Below, one piece after another: positions 23,404 to 30,375 of a DNA stretch of 64,000 nucleotides. Where the stretch lies: the NCBI GenBank assembly GCA_017303805.1, contig JAFLBQ010000003.1, positions 387,866 to 451,865 of the forward strand, written 5' to 3'. This DNA comes from Cytophagales bacterium. GTDB lineage: Bacteria > Bacteroidota > Bacteroidia > Cytophagales > Cyclobacteriaceae. A model generated the notes under the pieces. It searched no databases. It was not told the origin of the DNA and saw only the letters and a list, made by a program, of their open reading frames with translations. A program made the translations under genes and the position numbers. Positions within the stretch are counted from its first letter, which is position 1; the number at the start of each line of letters is the position of its first letter.

Positions 23404-25959
23404 ATGCCAAATATGGAAGCTAAATTTTCTAACCGGGTTAAAGAAGTAATCTCCTTAAGCCGGGAAGAAGCATTGCGATTAGGACACGACTACATAGGCA
23501 CCGAGCATCTTCTGCTCGGGATGATTCGGGAAGGCGAAGGTGTAGCGGTAGCCGTATTGAAAAAACTAGGCGTACCGTTAGACGAACTGCGTGGCGAAAT
23601 AGAAAAAATTTCGAAAGGCACTGCCACCCACGAAATAAAAAACCTGGCCAACATTCCACTTACCCGCGCATCCGAAAAGGTTTTGAAAATTACCTACCTG
23701 GAAGCTAAAATTTTTAAAGCGCAACTAATTGGCACCGAGCATTTGTTGCTCTCCATTCTGCGCGACCCCGATAACCTGGGCACACAAATCCTGAATAAGT
23801 TTGATGTAGCCTACGATGTGGTTAAAGAGATGCTGGAATATCAACACGAGCAACCCTCGGCCGCCTCGGATACAGACGACCCCGATGACGACTCGTCTAA
23901 AATGTTTGGCAGCAGTGCCAACCCGCCCAGCGGCAGCAAAGAGAAAAAAGGAACGGAAAAATCGCGCACACCGGTGCTGGACAACTTTGGCCGCGACCTT
24001 ACCAAGCTGGCCGAAGAAAACAAACTCGATCCGATTGTAGGTCGTGAAAAAGAAATTGAGCGGGTAGCGCAAATCCTTAGTCGCAGAAAGAAAAATAATC
24101 CTATTCTGATTGGTGAGCCGGGCGTGGGTAAAACAGCAATTGCCGAAGGGCTTGCCTTGCGCATCATTCAAAAGAAAGTATCGCGCGTGTTGTTTGGCAA
24201 ACGTGTGGTTACGCTGGACCTTGCCTCGCTGGTAGCCGGTACCAAATACCGCGGCCAGTTTGAAGAGCGCATGAAAGCCGTAATGAATGAACTGGAGAAA
24301 TCGCAAGATGTAATTCTGTTTATTGATGAGCTGCACACTATTGTAGGTGCCGGTGGTGCATCGGGTTCGTTGGATGCCTCCAACATGTTTAAACCTGCTT
24401 TGGCCCGGGGCGAGATACAATGCATTGGTGCTACCACATTAGATGAATACCGCCAGTATATTGAAAAAGATGGGGCCCTCGCGCGCAGGTTCCAGATGGT
24501 AATGGTTGACTCTACTTCCGTAGATGAAACCATCCAGATTCTGGAAAACATAAAAGAGAAATACGAAGACCATCACCATGTAAATTATACCCGCGAAGCG
24601 CTGGAAGCCTGCGTAAAACTTTCTGATCGCTACATCAGCGACCGCTTTTTACCGGACAAAGCCATTGACGTAATGGACGAAGCCGGAGCGCGTGTACACA
24701 TCAACAACATTCATGTGCCCGAAGAGATTGTAAAATTTGAAGAGGCAATTGAAGATGTGAAGAAAGAAAAGAACCGCGTGGTAAAAAGCCAGAAGTATGA
24801 AGAGGCTGCCCAACTTCGCGACAAAGAGAAGAAGTTGATAGAACAACTGGATCAGGCAAAAGCCCGCTGGGAAGAAAAAACCCGTACCGAAAAATATACG
24901 GTTACCGAAGATAACGTAGCCGATGTAATTGGTATGATGACGGGCATTCCGGCAAACCGCATTGCACAAAAAGAAAGCAACAAGCTTTTGGGCATGGGCG
25001 ATCAGCTAAACGGAAAAGTGATTGGTCAGGATGAAGCAATCAAAAAATTAACGAAGGCAATTCAGCGCACCCGCGTGGGCTTGAAGGATCCAAAAAAACC
25101 AATCGGGTCGTTTATTTTCCTGGGCCCAACCGGTGTAGGAAAAACTGAATTGGCGAAAGTGTTGGCCACTTACCTTTTTGATAAAGACGACTCGTTGGTA
25201 CGCATCGACATGAGCGAGTACATGGAGAAATTCTCTGTGTCGCGCCTGGTGGGGGCACCCCCCGGCTATGTGGGCTACGAAGAAGGCGGGCAGCTTACGG
25301 AGAAGGTAAGACGCAAGCCGTACTCGGTGGTGTTGTTAGATGAAATTGAAAAAGCTCACCCCGATGTATTTAATATTCTGTTGCAAGTATTGGATGATGG
25401 CATTCTTACCGATGGGCTGGGCCGCAGGGTGGATTTCCGCAACACCATTATTATTATGACTTCCAACATTGGTGTGCGCGACCTGAAAGATTTTGGAGCC
25501 GGTATTGGTTTTGCCACTGCCGCTAAACGCGAGAACGAAGAAGAGCACATGAAGAGCACCATACAGAGTGCGCTGAAGCGGGCCTTTAGTCCGGAGTTTT
25601 TAAACCGCTTGGATGATGTGATTGTGTTTAACTCGCTGCAACGCGAGCACATTCACAAGATTATTGACATTACATTGGGCAAATTGTTTGCGCGCATCAT
25701 TACACTTGGCTATCATGTTGAGCTTACTGAAAAGGCAAAAGACTTTTTAGCTGAGAAAGGGTACGATCCGCAGTTTGGTGCCCGGCCGCTTAACCGCGCG
25801 ATTCAGAAATACCTGGAAGACCCGGTAGCCGAAGAAATTCTGAAAGGCGAAGTACCCGAAGGGGGTACCATTATTGCCGACTACGAGGGCACAGGTGAAA
25901 CGCTTACTATCAAAGCGAAAAAACCAAAAGCACCTTCCAAAGAGAAGAAGAGCGAATAA
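23404..25959 (+). CDS. clpC: ATP-dependent Clp protease ATP-binding subunit ClpC
   Basis: An 851-residue Clp/Hsp100 unfoldase. Tandem N-terminal Clp_N repeats (about 1-145), a low-complexity linker, AAA domain 1 with Walker [10 protein letters not shown], a middle (UVR-like) region [21 protein letters not shown] domain 2 with Walker [10 protein letters not shown], and the ClpB_D2-small domain. The short middle region identifies ClpC rather than ClpB. It unfolds proteins for ClpP. ClpS, an adaptor, is encoded at 7671-7961. ATG 23404 is the start; a second Met is three codons on. It ends in a clear terminator. Confidence 0.96.
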   Translation: MPNMEAKFSNRVKEVISLSREEALRLGHDYIGTEHLLLGMIREGEGVAVAVLKKLGVPLDELRGEIEKISKGTATHEIKNLANIPLTRASEKVLKITYLEAKIFKAQLIGTEHLLLSILRDPDNLGTQILNKFDVAYDVVKEMLEYQHEQPSAASDTDDPDDDSSKMFGSSANPPSGSKEKKGTEKSRTPVLDNFGRDLTKLAEENKLDPIVGREKEIERVAQILSRRKKNNPILIGEPGVGKTAIAEGLALRIIQKKVSRVLFGKRVVTLDLASLVAGTKYRGQFEERMKAVMNELEKSQDVILFIDELHTIVGAGGASGSLDASNMFKPALARGEIQCIGATTLDEYRQYIEKDGALARRFQMVMVDSTSVDETIQILENIKEKYEDHHHVNYTREALEACVKLSDRYISDRFLPDKAIDVMDEAGARVHINNIHVPEEIVKFEEAIEDVKKEKNRVVKSQKYEEAAQLRDKEKKLIEQLDQAKARWEEKTRTEKYTVTEDNVADVIGMMTGIPANRIAQKESNKLLGMGDQLNGKVIGQDEAIKKLTKAIQRTRVGLKDPKKPIGSFIFLGPTGVGKTELAKVLATYLFDKDDSLVRIDMSEYMEKFSVSRLVGAPPGYVGYEEGGQLTEKVRRKPYSVVLLDEIEKAHPDVFNILLQVLDDGILTDGLGRRVDFRNTIIIMTSNIGVRDLKDFGAGIGFATAAKRENEEEHMKSTIQSALKRAFSPEFLNRLDDVIVFNSLQREHIHKIIDITLGKLFARIITLGYHVELTEKAKDFLAEKGYDPQFGARPLNRAIQKYLEDPVAEEILKGEVPEGGTIIADYEGTGETLTIKAKKPKAPSKEKKSE

Positions 25960-25963
25960 GGGA

Positions 25964-25989
25964 AAGGCGGGGCAACCCGCCTTTTTTTC
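25964..25989 (+). terminator. clpC terminator
   Basis: AAGGCGGG, loop GCAA, CCCGCCTT followed by a T-run. Nearly identical to the hairpin at 26318-26343. Confidence 0.85.
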
Positions 25990-26027
25990 TCCTGAAAAAG
26001 AGAACAGTTTTTCTCAAAATTAGGTTT

Positions 26028-26396
26028 ATGGATGCATTCACATTAAGGATACCGGAAGAGAATAGTTTAACTGATGATGAATTGTTCCGGATTTGTGCGG
26101 TTAATGAAGAATTAAGAATAGAACGCGAGAAGTGGACTGCTAATGACTGTTCATTGGCCTGGTTAATTGATCCTCAGGAAAAGAAAGCCTACATCTATAA
26201 ACCCAACACGCAGGCTACGGAAGTTGGGTTCGATACTAAGCTTGCGGGAGAAAATATTTTGCCTGGATTTGCTGGATTTAAAAAGACTTGGAATAAAGAT
26301 TTTAAGTTAATACGGGGAAGGCGGGGCATCCCGCCTTTTTTTATTCCACCTGATTATATGCACAAAAAATATATCCTTGAATTCAGATTGGATTAA
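26028..26396 (+). pseudogene. Uma2-family endonuclease, internally deleted
   Basis: A 122-codon open frame. Residues about 1-33 (LRIPEENSLTDDELFRICAV ... ELRIERE) match the N-terminus of Uma2 (DUF820) proteins. Residues about 37-85 (ANDCSLAWLIDPQEKKAYIY, then KLAGENILPGF) match the C-terminal part. The roughly 100 residues in between, including the catalytic PD-(D/E)xK core, are missing, and the two ends are joined in frame. The frame then runs through a terminator hairpin at 26318, so the native stop is also lost. Almost certainly non-functional. Uma2 proteins of normal length are about 190 residues. Confidence 0.75.
26318..26343 (+). terminator. Terminator after Uma2 remnant (copy of clpC terminator)
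   Basis: AAGGCGGG (26318-26325), loop GCAT, CCCGCCTT (26330-26337) and T-run. Differs from the clpC terminator by one loop base and flanks; lies inside the open frame of the Uma2 remnant. Confidence 0.8.
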
Positions 26397-26439
26397 GGGT
26401 TTTTTAGGACTCCTTTTGGCAAAATGCTATATTGGAAGT

Positions 26440-26475
26440 ATATGCAATTGCATATAGCGAAGTGTTGGGCGTCAT
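26440..26475 (+). repeat. Partial attC-like element (right half)
   Basis: An 18-bp palindrome TATATGCAATTGCATATA is followed by GTTGGGCGTCAT at 26464-26475. The last 28 bp match the right end of the element at 28585-28755 at 18 of 28 positions, and GTTGGGC fits the GTTRRRY core-site consensus of integron attC. No matching left half (RYYYAAC) was found upstream, so it is truncated or a different kind of site. It lies 31 bp before the DUF262 gene start. Confidence 0.45.
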
Positions 26476-26501
26476 TTTTTTTGGACAGATTATCGTAAAC
26501 T

Positions 26502-28568
26502 ATGAAAGCGAACGAAACAAGAGTTGAGGACTTCTTATCATCAAACAAGACACAGTTTGTAATACCTGTTTATCAAAGAAATTACGACTGGTCGACAATT
26601 GAGTGCCGACAACTTCTTGACGACATACTTGAAGTCGGAACAAACAAAAAGATGAACGCCCATTTTATTGGGAGCATTGTTTACGTTCATGATGACGTTT
26701 ATACTGCTTCGAGAATAAAGGAACTGACAGTGATTGACGGACAGCAACGACTTACAACTTTAACTTTAATTTATTTGGTTCTATACAGACTAGCAAAAGA
26801 ATTAAAGAACGAAGGACTTGTCAACGAAATCAATGAGACATACTTGATTAATAAATTCGCTCCAGAAGAAGAAAAACTTAAACTCAGACCAACCGACAAT
26901 AACGACAAAGCGCTAAAGTATCTTTTAAGGAGTGACGAAAACGAAGAGTTTAACGACTTCTCGAAGCTAATTGACAATTTTAATTATTTCAAAGGCCGAA
27001 TAACTGAAGAAACTTACCAAGTCGTACTAGCAGGACTTTCAAAATTAATGTTTGTCGAAGTGTCACTTGACCGTGAAAAAGATGACCCACAAAGAATCTT
27101 TGAAAGTTTAAATTCAACAGGCTTAGAATTATCCCAGTCCGACTTAATTAGAAACTACATTCTAATGGGTCTGAACAGACGAGACCAAAACAAAATCTAC
27201 CAGAACTATTGGGAAGTAATTGAGAAATTGGCAAAAGACGAAACACATAACGTCAGTCTGGTTTCTGACTTCATTCGCGACTATTTAACTCTTGAAAATA
27301 AAACCATAGCCAACAAAGGCAAAGTGTATTGGGAGTTTAAGTCGAAATATCCAAGTACAACTCTCGAAAATCTTGAGACCGTTTTAACCGACATCAAATC
27401 CTTAGTTCGCCATTACAATAAGTTAGTAAATCCTAAGAATGAATCTGACCGAGATATTAGAGTTCATCTTGAATACTTGAATCGTTTAGAAACTAATGTT
27501 GCTTATCCATTTCTCATAAAAGTCTATGACGACTTTGCTAATTCTGTAATTGATAAACCAACCTTTCTGGCAATACTTGACTTAATTCAGTCATTCATTT
27601 GGCGCAGGTTTATTATTGGTTTGCCCACAAACGCGTTGAATAAGATTTTTATGAGCCTTTATGAAAAGGTGGATAAGGTTGACTATTTAATTTCAGTTCA
27701 AAGGTCATTTTTGCAACGGACAGGCGTACAACGCTTTCCAAGGAATAGCGAAGTAATTGACGCTTTGAAAGTTAAAGACGTTTACAATATAAAATCTAAG
27801 AACAGAATTTACTTACTCGAACGTCTTGAGAATTTTGATAACAATGAACCTGTATTGATTGAAGGAAATGAGGATATAACAATTGAACATATTTTTCCAC
27901 AAAATCCAGATTCACAGTGGAAATCAAATTTAAGTACTGACGAATTTAACTTCATCAAAGAAAACTACTTAAACACAATTGGTAATCTGACTCTTTCAGG
28001 AAACAACGGAAAGCTGAGTAACAAATCATTTACAGAGAAAAGAGATTTACCGAGTGCTGGCTATAAAGACAGCAGACTATGGCTAAACAAATATTTATCA
28101 ATTCTCGACAAGTGGGACAAAACCGAGATTGAAAGACGATTTGACTTAATCTCTGAAAGGTTTCTAAAAATTTGGGGAATCCCTGACATCAGTATAAACG
28201 AGGGCTCTGACAACGATGAGGTCAACATATTTGATGCAGAGCTTCCGACAAATTACCGAAAATTGGAGTACGCAGTTTTCTTTGACCAAAGAATGGAAGT
28301 AACTGACGTTACAAAATTATATGTTGAGGTTTTCAAAAGACTTTTTGAGCTTCAACCACAGACATTTTTCACAACGGACTTAGGTGAAAAAATTGGGGTG
28401 ACAAAAAAGACCGACACCGAGACAAAACAATCTTTAGTGCCATTGAACGACACTTATTTCATGGAGAAAAATATTGGAAGCAATATCATCAAGTTTGACA
28501 GAATCAAATATGCACTGAGACTATTTGACTTTGAGGACGAGTTGATTATCAAGTATGCCGAGAAGTGA
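26502..28568 (+). CDS. DUF262/DUF1524 protein, GmrSD-like restriction endonuclease
   Basis: A 688-residue single-chain protein. DUF262 (GmrS-like, about residues 1-230): FVIPVYQRNYDW, VIDGQQRLTTLTLIYLVLY, RIFESLNSTGLELSQSDLIRN. DUF1524 (GmrD-like HNH nuclease, about 440-560): DITIEHIFPQNPDSQW with the catalytic His, then NYLNTIGNLTLSGNNGKLSN and FTEKRD. A C-terminal extension of about 120 residues is unassigned. By family knowledge such proteins are NTP-dependent type IV restriction enzymes cutting phage DNA with modified bases. AT-rich compared with neighbours and flanked by attC-like repeats, it is probably horizontally acquired. Confidence 0.9.
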   Translation: MKANETRVEDFLSSNKTQFVIPVYQRNYDWSTIECRQLLDDILEVGTNKKMNAHFIGSIVYVHDDVYTASRIKELTVIDGQQRLTTLTLIYLVLYRLAKELKNEGLVNEINETYLINKFAPEEEKLKLRPTDNNDKALKYLLRSDENEEFNDFSKLIDNFNYFKGRITEETYQVVLAGLSKLMFVEVSLDREKDDPQRIFESLNSTGLELSQSDLIRNYILMGLNRRDQNKIYQNYWEVIEKLAKDETHNVSLVSDFIRDYLTLENKTIANKGKVYWEFKSKYPSTTLENLETVLTDIKSLVRHYNKLVNPKNESDRDIRVHLEYLNRLETNVAYPFLIKVYDDFANSVIDKPTFLAILDLIQSFIWRRFIIGLPTNALNKIFMSLYEKVDKVDYLISVQRSFLQRTGVQRFPRNSEVIDALKVKDVYNIKSKNRIYLLERLENFDNNEPVLIEGNEDITIEHIFPQNPDSQWKSNLSTDEFNFIKENYLNTIGNLTLSGNNGKLSNKSFTEKRDLPSAGYKDSRLWLNKYLSILDKWDKTEIERRFDLISERFLKIWGIPDISINEGSDNDEVNIFDAELPTNYRKLEYAVFFDQRMEVTDVTKLYVEVFKRLFELQPQTFFTTDLGEKIGVTKKTDTETKQSLVPLNDTYFMEKNIGSNIIKFDRIKYALRLFDFEDELIIKYAEK

Positions 28569-28584
28569 GCATAAAAAAACGAAC

Positions 28585-28755
28585 GCCCAACAAAATGTTT
28601 ATGCAATGCGGGGGTTTGGTGTTAAATTAAAGTTTATGTTTCAAAATGTAGTTCGGTCACGGGGGACAGTTCGGAGCAGGTCGGGCAAAACATTTCGCTG
28701 CGCTCCATTTTTTTGCCCTCCTATTCCCCGCACTGCATAAACACCAACGTTGGCG
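28585..28755 (+). repeat. attC-like palindromic element E1
   Basis: A 171-bp imperfect palindrome starting 16 bp after the DUF262 stop and ending 27 bp before the next gene. Left arm GCCCAACAAAATGTTTATGC, then AATGCGGGG; right arm CCCCGCACTGCATAAACACC then AACGTTGGCG. GCCCAAC fits the RYYYAAC inverse core of attC, while GTTGGCG only partly fits GTTRRRY. The interior holds GGGGGACA, CGGAGCAGGTCGG, CGCTCCATTTTTT and CCTCCTAT, all shared with E2. Too long for most mobile integron attC sites but within the attC range known for larger sites. Function inferred. Confidence 0.6.
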
Positions 28756-28782
28756 GTCATTATTCAAAAAAGATTCTCGTAA

Positions 28783-29877
28783 ATGACAAAAGGACTTTTA
28801 GGTTTCATTCTTTCGACATTAATTTTCCAAAGCTACGGACAGTTTTCACCGACAATTGATTACATATCAAGTAATAAAAACAAATGGACAATTGAGGTTC
28901 CTGAAGTCCAAGAGCTTATTCATATCATAATTGCAATCACTCCGACAGGAGAAAATGATTTGAATATGGTTCAGCACGATACTAAGTATTACAAAAATGT
29001 TATGAACTACTTCCAAAAGTATGAAGGACATGAAATTGTAAGAAAAGTAAATAATTTACTTAAAAAGGGACGATATGCCCACGTAAAAATGGACGCATGC
29101 GGATTCTTTATCAATGAGCAGGGAAGAATCGTAAAAGACAAAACCTATAAACAATTAAATTGGAGTAATATAAATTACGTTGAGTCACTTACCTCAGATT
29201 TAGAGGACTTTTCAGTCAAAACAAAGTTCCGTGAATTCTACAAAAGCAATTTGACGTTCTACAATGAATTGATAGAATTAATGAAAATTCAAATGCCAAT
29301 TGACAAGCAATGGAAATGGCTTGAAGAAATGTTTCCAAATAAATATGATAATTACAGAATTACATTTTCACCTTTGGTAAATGGTTCACATTCGACAAAT
29401 CGATTTGAAGCTGACAATTTTAAACAAACAGTAATGTTTATCTGCGGTCCAATAACAAATCCCAACTGGACAGATAAAATAAAAGAAGGATTAATGACAA
29501 GAGTTGTATTCACTGAGATAGACCACAACTATGTAAACCCTGTCAGTGACAAGTTTAAAAATGAAATTTCAAAAATCTTTAGCAGTCGGACAAAATGGAC
29601 TTCTGGGAAAGATTCGAAAGGCTACGGGAGTCCCATTTCTGTATTCAATGAGTACATGACATGGTCAGTATTTAATCTCTACGCTTTGGACACATTTGAC
29701 GAGAGTGATTTTAAGACAATCAACGAAAGAGTAGAAGTTCAAATGTCTGACTGGAGAGGTTTCTCAAAGTTCAAGGAGTTCAATCAAAAGTTGGTTGAAT
29801 TATACAAGAATAAGAACTCTGGACAAAGTATTGTTGATTTATACCCGTTGATTATAGATTGGTGTAGACATGAATAA
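28783..29877 (+). CDS. Secreted DUF4932-like protein
   Basis: A 364-residue protein with a signal peptide (MTKGLLGFILSTLIFQSYGQ). The segment VVFTEIDHNYVNPVSDKF and the later FNEYMTWSVFNLYALD resemble DUF4932 proteins, in which a HExxH-like motif followed by a distant Glu suggests a zinc-peptidase fold. Here the first His of the motif is Thr (TEIDH), so catalytic activity is doubtful. Rest of the protein is charged, AT-rich and unlike the neighbours. It is the sole gene of the second cassette-like unit between elements E1 and E2. Assignment is tentative. Confidence 0.65.
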   Translation: MTKGLLGFILSTLIFQSYGQFSPTIDYISSNKNKWTIEVPEVQELIHIIIAITPTGENDLNMVQHDTKYYKNVMNYFQKYEGHEIVRKVNNLLKKGRYAHVKMDACGFFINEQGRIVKDKTYKQLNWSNINYVESLTSDLEDFSVKTKFREFYKSNLTFYNELIELMKIQMPIDKQWKWLEEMFPNKYDNYRITFSPLVNGSHSTNRFEADNFKQTVMFICGPITNPNWTDKIKEGLMTRVVFTEIDHNYVNPVSDKFKNEISKIFSSRTKWTSGKDSKGYGSPISVFNEYMTWSVFNLYALDTFDESDFKTINERVEVQMSDWRGFSKFKEFNQKLVELYKNKNSGQSIVDLYPLIIDWCRHE

Positions 29878-29878
29878 C

Positions 29879-30053
29879 GCCCACCAACACCGTGTTTATT
29901 TAATTGCGGGGTGCAGTGTGGTGTTATAGTTTTTGTTTCTTAATTTCGCTCGGTGTCGGGGGACAATGACGGAGCAGGTCGGTTTTAACATTCCGCTACG
30001 CTCCATTTTTTAAACCTCCTATACCCGCAACTAAATAAACACCAACGTTGGTG
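29879..30053 (+). repeat. attC-like palindromic element E2
   Basis: A 175-bp element starting 1 bp after the DUF4932-like stop codon. Left arm GCCCACCAACACCGTGTTTA then TTTAATTGCGGG; right arm CCCGCAACTAAATAAACACC then AACGTTGGTG. It has the same layout as E1, with the shared interior motifs GGGGGACA, CGGAGCAGGTCGG and CGCTCCATTTTTT and the shared right end AAACACCAACGTTGG. E1 and E2 differ in arm sequence in a compensating way (GCATAAA vs AAATAAA), i.e. the fold is conserved rather than the sequence. Confidence 0.6.
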
Positions 30054-30375
30054 GCAATGTGGCCGGACAAAAATTCCTACTAACGGTTGACCCTCTACTA
30101 ACAAAGATTTCCCACACTGACAATTGTACTGCTCCGGTGACAACTTGGACTTTGAAATAATAAACATTGGACAGTTAAAAAATAATACAGCCGACCCTTC
30201 GCATTTTTAAGAAGAGTTGCCCACGAACATCCGACCCTATTGGCACCGCTGTTCGACATCTGTGATGTCGAACCCCAGATAGGTTAGATTTTAATCTCAA
30301 CTCCCGCTCAGGCTGGTTTTCCTCACAACACCACACAAATTTTGTCCGGATGCTGAATAGTTTTATCTTGACAAG
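30054..30375. other. Non-coding stretch after the cassette-like units
   Basis: About 320 bp without a gene. It contains a perfect 10-bp hairpin, GTTCGACATC (30251-30260), loop TGT, GATGTCGAAC (30264-30273), with no T-run behind it. Just before the next gene TAGTTTTA is a one-mismatch -7 box. Nothing else recognised; it could be decayed cassette material. Confidence 0.4.

Noticed and set aside
23725-24420. 231-codon open frame antisense to clpC
   Set aside because: It lies wholly inside the conserved clpC coding sequence and its translation has no family pattern; a shadow of codon bias.
28585-30053. CRISPR-like repeats
   Set aside because: Only two long palindromic elements separated by whole genes; no short repeats with regular spacers and no cas genes.
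26400-30375. Integron integrase or transposase for the cassette-like units
   Set aside because: Searched both strands in the window; no tyrosine recombinase, IntI or transposase signature was found.
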